Source: Niveispirillum fermenti (lineage in GTDB: Bacteria > Pseudomonadota > Alphaproteobacteria > Azospirillales > Azospirillaceae). Taken from it: 64,000 nt of DNA. The notes under the pieces are model-generated. The model saw nothing but the letters and a program-made list of their open reading frames with translations. It searched no databases and was not told the origin of the DNA. Each line of letters starts with the position of its first letter. Positions within the stretch are counted from its first letter, which is position 1. Shown here one piece after another: positions 60,241 through 64,000 of this stretch. The translations under genes were made by a program, and so were the position numbers. The DNA lies in contig NZ_JBLTXA010000005.1 of the NCBI RefSeq assembly GCF_048066175.1, positions 270,060 to 334,059 on the forward strand, given 5' to 3'.

Positions 60241-60992
60241 AGCCCGCCGACAAGCTGGCCGTGGCGCGGCGCTTCGGGGCCGCCGCCGCGCAGTACGACG
60301 CCTCGGCCCGGGTGCAGGCCCGCATCGCGCAGGCCATGGCCGACCGGCTGGCCGCCCTGGCCCTGCCGCCCGCGGCACGGGTGCTGGAGATCGGCTGCGG
60401 CACGGGCCTGCTGACGGCGGCCGCCCTGGCCCGGCTGCCCGGCGTGGGCGCCTGGCTGGCCAGCGACATCGCGCCCGCCATGGCCGGCGCCTGCCGTGCC
60501 CGCCTGGGCGGCGATCCGCGCCTGATGGCCGCCGCGATGGACGGGGAAGTGCCGGCCGTGACCGGTCCGTTCGACCTGATCTGTTCCAGCCTGGCGCTGC
60601 AATGGTTTCCCGATGCCGGGGCGGCGCTGGCCCGCTGGCGCGGATTGCTGCGGCCGGGCGGGGTCCTGTGCGTGGCCACGCTGGGGGCCGGCACCTTCAG
60701 CGAATGGCGGGCGGCCCTGGCCATGGCCGGGGCGCCGGCTGCGGGGCCGGCCTATCCCGATGCCGCGACGCTGGCCGGCTGGCTGGGGCCGCAGGGCCGG
60801 GCGGAGCGGCAGGGCTTCGTGGAACATCACCCGGATGCGCGGCACTTCCTGCTGTCGCTGCGGGGCATCGGGGCCGATTACGCCCCCGGCCGCCTGTCCG
60901 CCCCCGTCCTGCGCCGCGCCATGCGCGCGCTGGAGGCGGCGGGGCCGGTCGGCGTGACCTATGATGTCTGCTGGCTGACGGTTCGCGGGTAA
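60234..60992 (+). CDS. bioC: Malonyl-ACP O-methyltransferase
   Basis: 252 residues from ATG at 60234, overlapping the esterase gene by 7 bases. ADKLAVARRFGAAAAQYDA is the typical BioC opening, with SAM motif VLEIGCGTGLLTAAAL, ICSSLALQWFPDAGAALARW and LSLRGIGADYAP. It methylates malonyl-ACP to prime pimelate synthesis. Last gene of the operon. Confidence 0.92.
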   Translation: MLKPADKLAVARRFGAAAAQYDASARVQARIAQAMADRLAALALPPAARVLEIGCGTGLLTAAALARLPGVGAWLASDIAPAMAGACRARLGGDPRLMAAAMDGEVPAVTGPFDLICSSLALQWFPDAGAALARWRGLLRPGGVLCVATLGAGTFSEWRAALAMAGAPAAGPAYPDAATLAGWLGPQGRAERQGFVEHHPDARHFLLSLRGIGADYAPGRLSAPVLRRAMRALEAAGPVGVTYDVCWLTVRG

Positions 60993-61133
60993 CAAAGCGT
61001 CGCCGGGGTGACGGTGTGAAAACAGGCATCCCATCGGCCTGCTTTTCGGCCTGCCTTGACGCAGGTCATGGCCGGGCCATTGTTCCGCTGCCACAATGCC
61101 GGTGTCATGCCCGTCCGGAAGGGAGATGCCGCC

Positions 61134-62927
61134 ATGCCCGATGGACTGTCCACGCCACCCGTTCCCCCCTGTTCCGACGGGGAAGGGGAGATGCCGGCCC
61201 CCGCCGGGGCCACCCTGTCGGTGCTGGACCGGCTGGTCCATGCCTGGATGGGGCGCCTTTCCGGGTCCATATCCCCGGCCGCGCTGGCGCTGGCCTGGGC
61301 CGACTGGGCCATCCACCTGTCGGTTTCGCCCGGCAAGCAGGCCGAGCTGGCCCACAAGGCCGTGCGCAAGACGGCGCGGCTGGCCCAGTATGCGGCCCGC
61401 TGCTGCGGTACGCAGCCGGTGGGCGGGCGCTGCATCGAACCCCTGCCGCAGGACCGCCGGTTCGAGCATCCCGACTGGATGCTGCCGCCCTTCAACCTGA
61501 TCCATCAGGCGTTCCTGTTGCAGCAGCAATGGTGGCACAACGCCACCACAGGCGTGCGCGGCGTGGAACAGGGGCACGAGGCGGCCGTCACCTTCACGGC
61601 GCGGCAGTTGCTGGACATGGTCTCCCCCACCAACTTCCCCATCACCAATCCCGAGGTGCTGCGCACCAGCGTGGAAGAGGGAGGGCAGAACCTGGTGCGG
61701 GGCTGGCGCAACTGGATGGAGGATCTGCGCCGGCAGGCCGGCGGCCAGGGACCCGCCGGGGTGGAGGATTTCAGGGTGGGGGAGAATGTGGCCATCACGC
61801 CGGGCCGCGTCGTGTTCCGCAACCGCCTGATCGAACTGATCCAATACGCCCCGGCCACGGGCGGGGTGCGGCCCGAGCCCGTGCTGATCGTGCCGGCCTG
61901 GATCATGAAATATTACATCCTGGACCTGTCGCCCGACAATTCGCTCATCCGGCATCTCGTCTCCTGCGGCTATACCGTCTTCTGCGTTTCCTGGAAGAAC
62001 CCGGATGCCGGGGACCGCGACCTGTCGATGGAGGATTACCAGCGTCTGGGGGTCATGGACGCGCTGCGGGCCATCGCGACCATCGTGCCCGGTGCGCGGA
62101 CGCATGCGGTGGGCTATTGCCTGGGCGGCACGCTGCTGTCCATCGCCGCCGCCACGATGGCGCGCGACGGTGACGACCGGCTGGCCAGCATGACCCTGCT
62201 GGCTGCCCAGACGGATTTCACCGAGGCGGGGGAACTGACCCTGTTCATCGATGAAAGCCAGCTCACCTATCTGGAGGACGGGATGTGGAGCCAGGGCTAT
62301 CTGGACACCACGCAGATGGCCGGTGCGTTCCAGTTGCTGCGGTCCAACGATCTGGTCTGGTCACGCATGGTGCGCGAGTATCTGCTGGGCCGGCGGGAGC
62401 CCATGTCCGACCTGATGGCCTGGAACGCCGACAGCACGCGCATGCCCTATCGCATGCACAGCGAATATCTGCGCCGGCTGTTCCAGCACAATGACCTGGC
62501 CTCCGGCCGTTATCGCGTCGATGGCCGGCCCGTGGCGCTGTCGGACATCCGCGTGCCCGTCTTTGCCGTGGGCACGGAGACCGACCATGTGGCCCCCTGG
62601 CGCTCCGTCTATCGCGCGCGACTGCTGCTGGATACCGACCTGACCTTCTGCCTGACCAATGGCGGGCACAATGCCGGCATCGTCAGCCCGCCTGGCCATC
62701 CCCGCCGCCGGCACCGGATCGAAACCATCCCCCATGGCCAGCCCTTCACCGATGCGGAAGGCTGGCTTGCCGCCAATGAGCCGCAATCCGGGTCCTGGTG
62801 GCTGTCCTGGGTGGAATGGCTGGACGCGCATTCCGGCCCGTCCGTGCCGCCTCCGCCCATGGGCCGCCGCGACGCCGGCCTTCCGCCGCTGGACGCGGCA
62901 CCGGGCCGGTATGTCCATGGCCGGTAG
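61134..62927 (+). CDS. phaC: Class I polyhydroxyalkanoate synthase
   Basis: 597 residues from ATG at 61134 with GGAAGGGAG upstream; earlier ATGs lack a ribosome site. PhaC features: NPEVLRTSVEEGGQNLVRGW, IVPAWIMKYYILDLSPDNSL, the lipase-like box GYCLGGT with catalytic Cys, WNADSTRMPYRMHSEYLR, TETDHVAPWRS (Asp) and NGGHNAGIVSPPGHP (His). It polymerises hydroxyacyl-CoA to PHA granules. No phaA, phaB or phasin gene in the window. Convergent with the AmpR-like gene. Confidence 0.93.
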   Translation: MPDGLSTPPVPPCSDGEGEMPAPAGATLSVLDRLVHAWMGRLSGSISPAALALAWADWAIHLSVSPGKQAELAHKAVRKTARLAQYAARCCGTQPVGGRCIEPLPQDRRFEHPDWMLPPFNLIHQAFLLQQQWWHNATTGVRGVEQGHEAAVTFTARQLLDMVSPTNFPITNPEVLRTSVEEGGQNLVRGWRNWMEDLRRQAGGQGPAGVEDFRVGENVAITPGRVVFRNRLIELIQYAPATGGVRPEPVLIVPAWIMKYYILDLSPDNSLIRHLVSCGYTVFCVSWKNPDAGDRDLSMEDYQRLGVMDALRAIATIVPGARTHAVGYCLGGTLLSIAAATMARDGDDRLASMTLLAAQTDFTEAGELTLFIDESQLTYLEDGMWSQGYLDTTQMAGAFQLLRSNDLVWSRMVREYLLGRREPMSDLMAWNADSTRMPYRMHSEYLRRLFQHNDLASGRYRVDGRPVALSDIRVPVFAVGTETDHVAPWRSVYRARLLLDTDLTFCLTNGGHNAGIVSPPGHPRRRHRIETIPHGQPFTDAEGWLAANEPQSGSWWLSWVEWLDAHSGPSVPPPPMGRRDAGLPPLDAAPGRYVHGR

Positions 62928-62979
62928 ACAGGCGGGGTCGGTAGACAGGCGGGGCCAGCCAGCCGGATTGCCGGATCCG

Positions 62980-63846
62980 CTATGCCGCCTGTGCCGACAG
63001 CCAGGCGGTGAAGGCGGACAGGGCGGGGCCGGGCATCCGCGATTTGGGCCAGGTCAGCCAATAGCGCCCCGTGCCGATCCGCGTGGGGAAGGGCTGGGTC
63101 AGCCGCCCTTCGGCCAGCAGCCGCGCGAACAGCATGACGGGGGCCAGGGCCACCCCATGCCCCTGCAATGCCGCCTCCACCATGATCCAGGAACTGTCGA
63201 AGACGGGGCCGCGGATGGGCGGGCAATCGCAGCCGGCCGCCGCGAACCAGGCCGGCCATTCGTCGGCGCGGTAGGAGCGCAGCAGCCGTTCGCCCGCCAG
63301 ATCGGCCGGCCGGTGCAGACGGGCCGCCATGGCGGGCGTGCAGAGCGGCGCCATCGGCGCCTCGAACAGGGGTGCTGCCTCCATCCCGTGCCAGGCGCCG
63401 TCGCCAAAGCGGATGGCGGCGTCCAACCCCTCCGCCTGGATATCGACACGGTTGTTGTTGGTGGACAGCCGCAGGTCGATGAAGGGATGGGCGGCCAGGA
63501 AACCATCCAGGCGCGGCAGCAGCCATCCCGCCGCGAAGGTGCCCACCACGCCGACCGACAGCATTTCCGTGACCGGGCCGGTGTCGAACCGGTGCAGCAG
63601 CCGGGCAATCTGGTCGAAACTGTCGCGCAGGCCCGGCAGCAGGGCCAGCCCCTCATCTGTCAGGGCGAGGCCCCGGGGCAGGCGGCGGAAAAGCGGCACG
63701 CCCAGCCGCGCCTCCAGCCCCTTCACCTGATGGCTGATGGCGGCCTGCGTCACGCAAAGCTCGATCGCGGCGCGGGTGAAGGACAGGTGGCGGGCCGATG
63801 CCTCGAAGGCGCGCAGGGCGTTCAGCGGCAGGTGGGGACGGGTCAT
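62980..63846 (-). CDS. AmpR/GcvA-type LysR regulator
   Basis: 288 residues. The N-terminal HTH MTRPHLPLNALRAFEASARH and LSFTRAAIELCVTQAAISHQ is nearly that of Pseudomonas AmpR, and so are LPRGLALTDEG, HPFIDLRLSTNNNRVDI and LLRSYRADEWPAWF in the effector domain. AmpR controls beta-lactamase in response to cell-wall fragments. In those systems the target gene is divergent, but here the region upstream ends with a terminator for a gene on the same strand, and no beta-lactamase is visible, so the regulon is open. Confidence 0.88.
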   Translation of the reverse strand: MTRPHLPLNALRAFEASARHLSFTRAAIELCVTQAAISHQVKGLEARLGVPLFRRLPRGLALTDEGLALLPGLRDSFDQIARLLHRFDTGPVTEMLSVGVVGTFAAGWLLPRLDGFLAAHPFIDLRLSTNNNRVDIQAEGLDAAIRFGDGAWHGMEAAPLFEAPMAPLCTPAMAARLHRPADLAGERLLRSYRADEWPAWFAAAGCDCPPIRGPVFDSSWIMVEAALQGHGVALAPVMLFARLLAEGRLTQPFPTRIGTGRYWLTWPKSRMPGPALSAFTAWLSAQAA

Positions 63847-63881
63847 GGCGGGACGGCCATCCAGGGGGGCGGTGGTGGAAA

Positions 63882-63898
63882 CTATCCCCGATCGATAG
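63882..63898. promoter_or_regulatory. Inverted repeat upstream of the AmpR-like gene
   Basis: CTATC (63882-63886) and GATAG (63894-63898) around CCCGATC, 36 bases from the start codon. A LysR-type box candidate for autoregulation; spacing differs a little from the T-N11-A consensus. Confidence 0.4.
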
Positions 63899-63922
63899 GC
63901 CGGCCCGCCCCCGGCCGCAATT

Positions 63923-63954
63923 AAAAATCCCCCGCCCGGCGGGCCGGGCGGGGG
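63923..63954 (-). terminator. Intrinsic terminator on the minus strand
   Basis: Perfect 11-base stem CCCCCGCCCGG (63929-63939) / CCGGGCGGGGG (63944-63954) with loop CGGG. Read on the minus strand it is followed by A and TTTTT (63923-63927). It ends a transcript entering from beyond the right edge. Confidence 0.88.
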
Positions 63955-63955
63955 T

Positions 63956-64000
63956 TCAGGCTGGAACTGCCCGATGAAGGTGTTCGGAAGGGTTGGAATG
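63956..64000 (-). other. Possible 3' end of a minus-strand gene
   Basis: Read on the minus strand from the window edge, one frame gives HSNPSEHLHRAVPA and a TGA at 63956-63958, right before the terminator. Other frames stay open longer, so this is only suggested by the terminator's position. Confidence 0.25.

Noticed and set aside
1..64000. tRNA, rRNA, CRISPR arrays, insertion sequences, prophage or integrase genes
   Set aside because: None was recognised by eye; no T-loop-like motifs in gaps, no regular spaced repeats and no transposase domains among the supported genes.

Overview
The window is high-GC, densely coded DNA from a Gram-negative bacterium. It carries outer-membrane polysaccharide export proteins, multi-domain hybrid histidine kinases, LuxR paralogues, RsaA-like RTX repeats and a PHA synthase. 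Together these suggest an alphaproteobacterium, most likely Rhodospirillales/Azospirillaceae. That placement is inferred from protein style, not from a marker gene. I saw no rRNA, tRNA, CRISPR array or transposase.

Layout. (1) 1-6.5 kb: signalling, with the 3' end of a hybrid kinase, an Rrf2 regulator and a response regulator overlapping a large hybrid kinase. (2) 6.7-7.5 kb: two small unknown genes. (3) 8-14.8 kb: a YjbE/YjbF/SLBB/YjbH exopolysaccharide export set, in which the yjbF-like gene is inverted and its start codon nearly touches that of the SLBB gene. (4) 15-32.1 kb: a family 2 glycosyltransferase, a 1860-residue RsaA-like RTX/S-layer-type protein, a GT9-FkbM-like fusion, a DUF6165 protein, two GT4 glycosyltransferases, an unknown protein, a type I secretion ABC transporter and adaptor, and another unknown protein. 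This looks like a surface-layer protein locus with its glycan genes between substrate and exporter. (5) 32.3-40.9 kb: a DUF1080 protein, a low-molecular-weight phosphatase, three full-length LuxR solos plus an HTH-only LuxR protein, an MFS transporter, a YbjN protein, a membrane LytTR regulator and an acyltransferase. (6) 41-45.2 kb: a PAS protein, mutS and a methyltransferase. (7) 45.3-50.2 kb: a GMC dehydrogenase/small subunit/cytochrome c operon and an asparaginase. (8) 50.4-55.1 kb: a REC-GGDEF diguanylate cyclase overlapping a hybrid kinase. (9) 55.2-61 kb: the biotin locus, bioD facing bioB-A-F-(esterase)-C. (10) 61.1-64 kb: a PHA synthase, an AmpR-type regulator and a minus-strand terminator for the next gene.

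How the parts may work together. Regions 3 and 4 build the cell envelope: polysaccharide export and a type I secreted calcium-binding surface protein. The kinases and the diguanylate cyclase are plausible upstream controls, though no direct link is visible. The biotin genes form a tight operon with 4-7 base overlaps. Many intergenic regions carry perfect hairpins with 5-base loops; a few are clear terminators and the others are unexplained.
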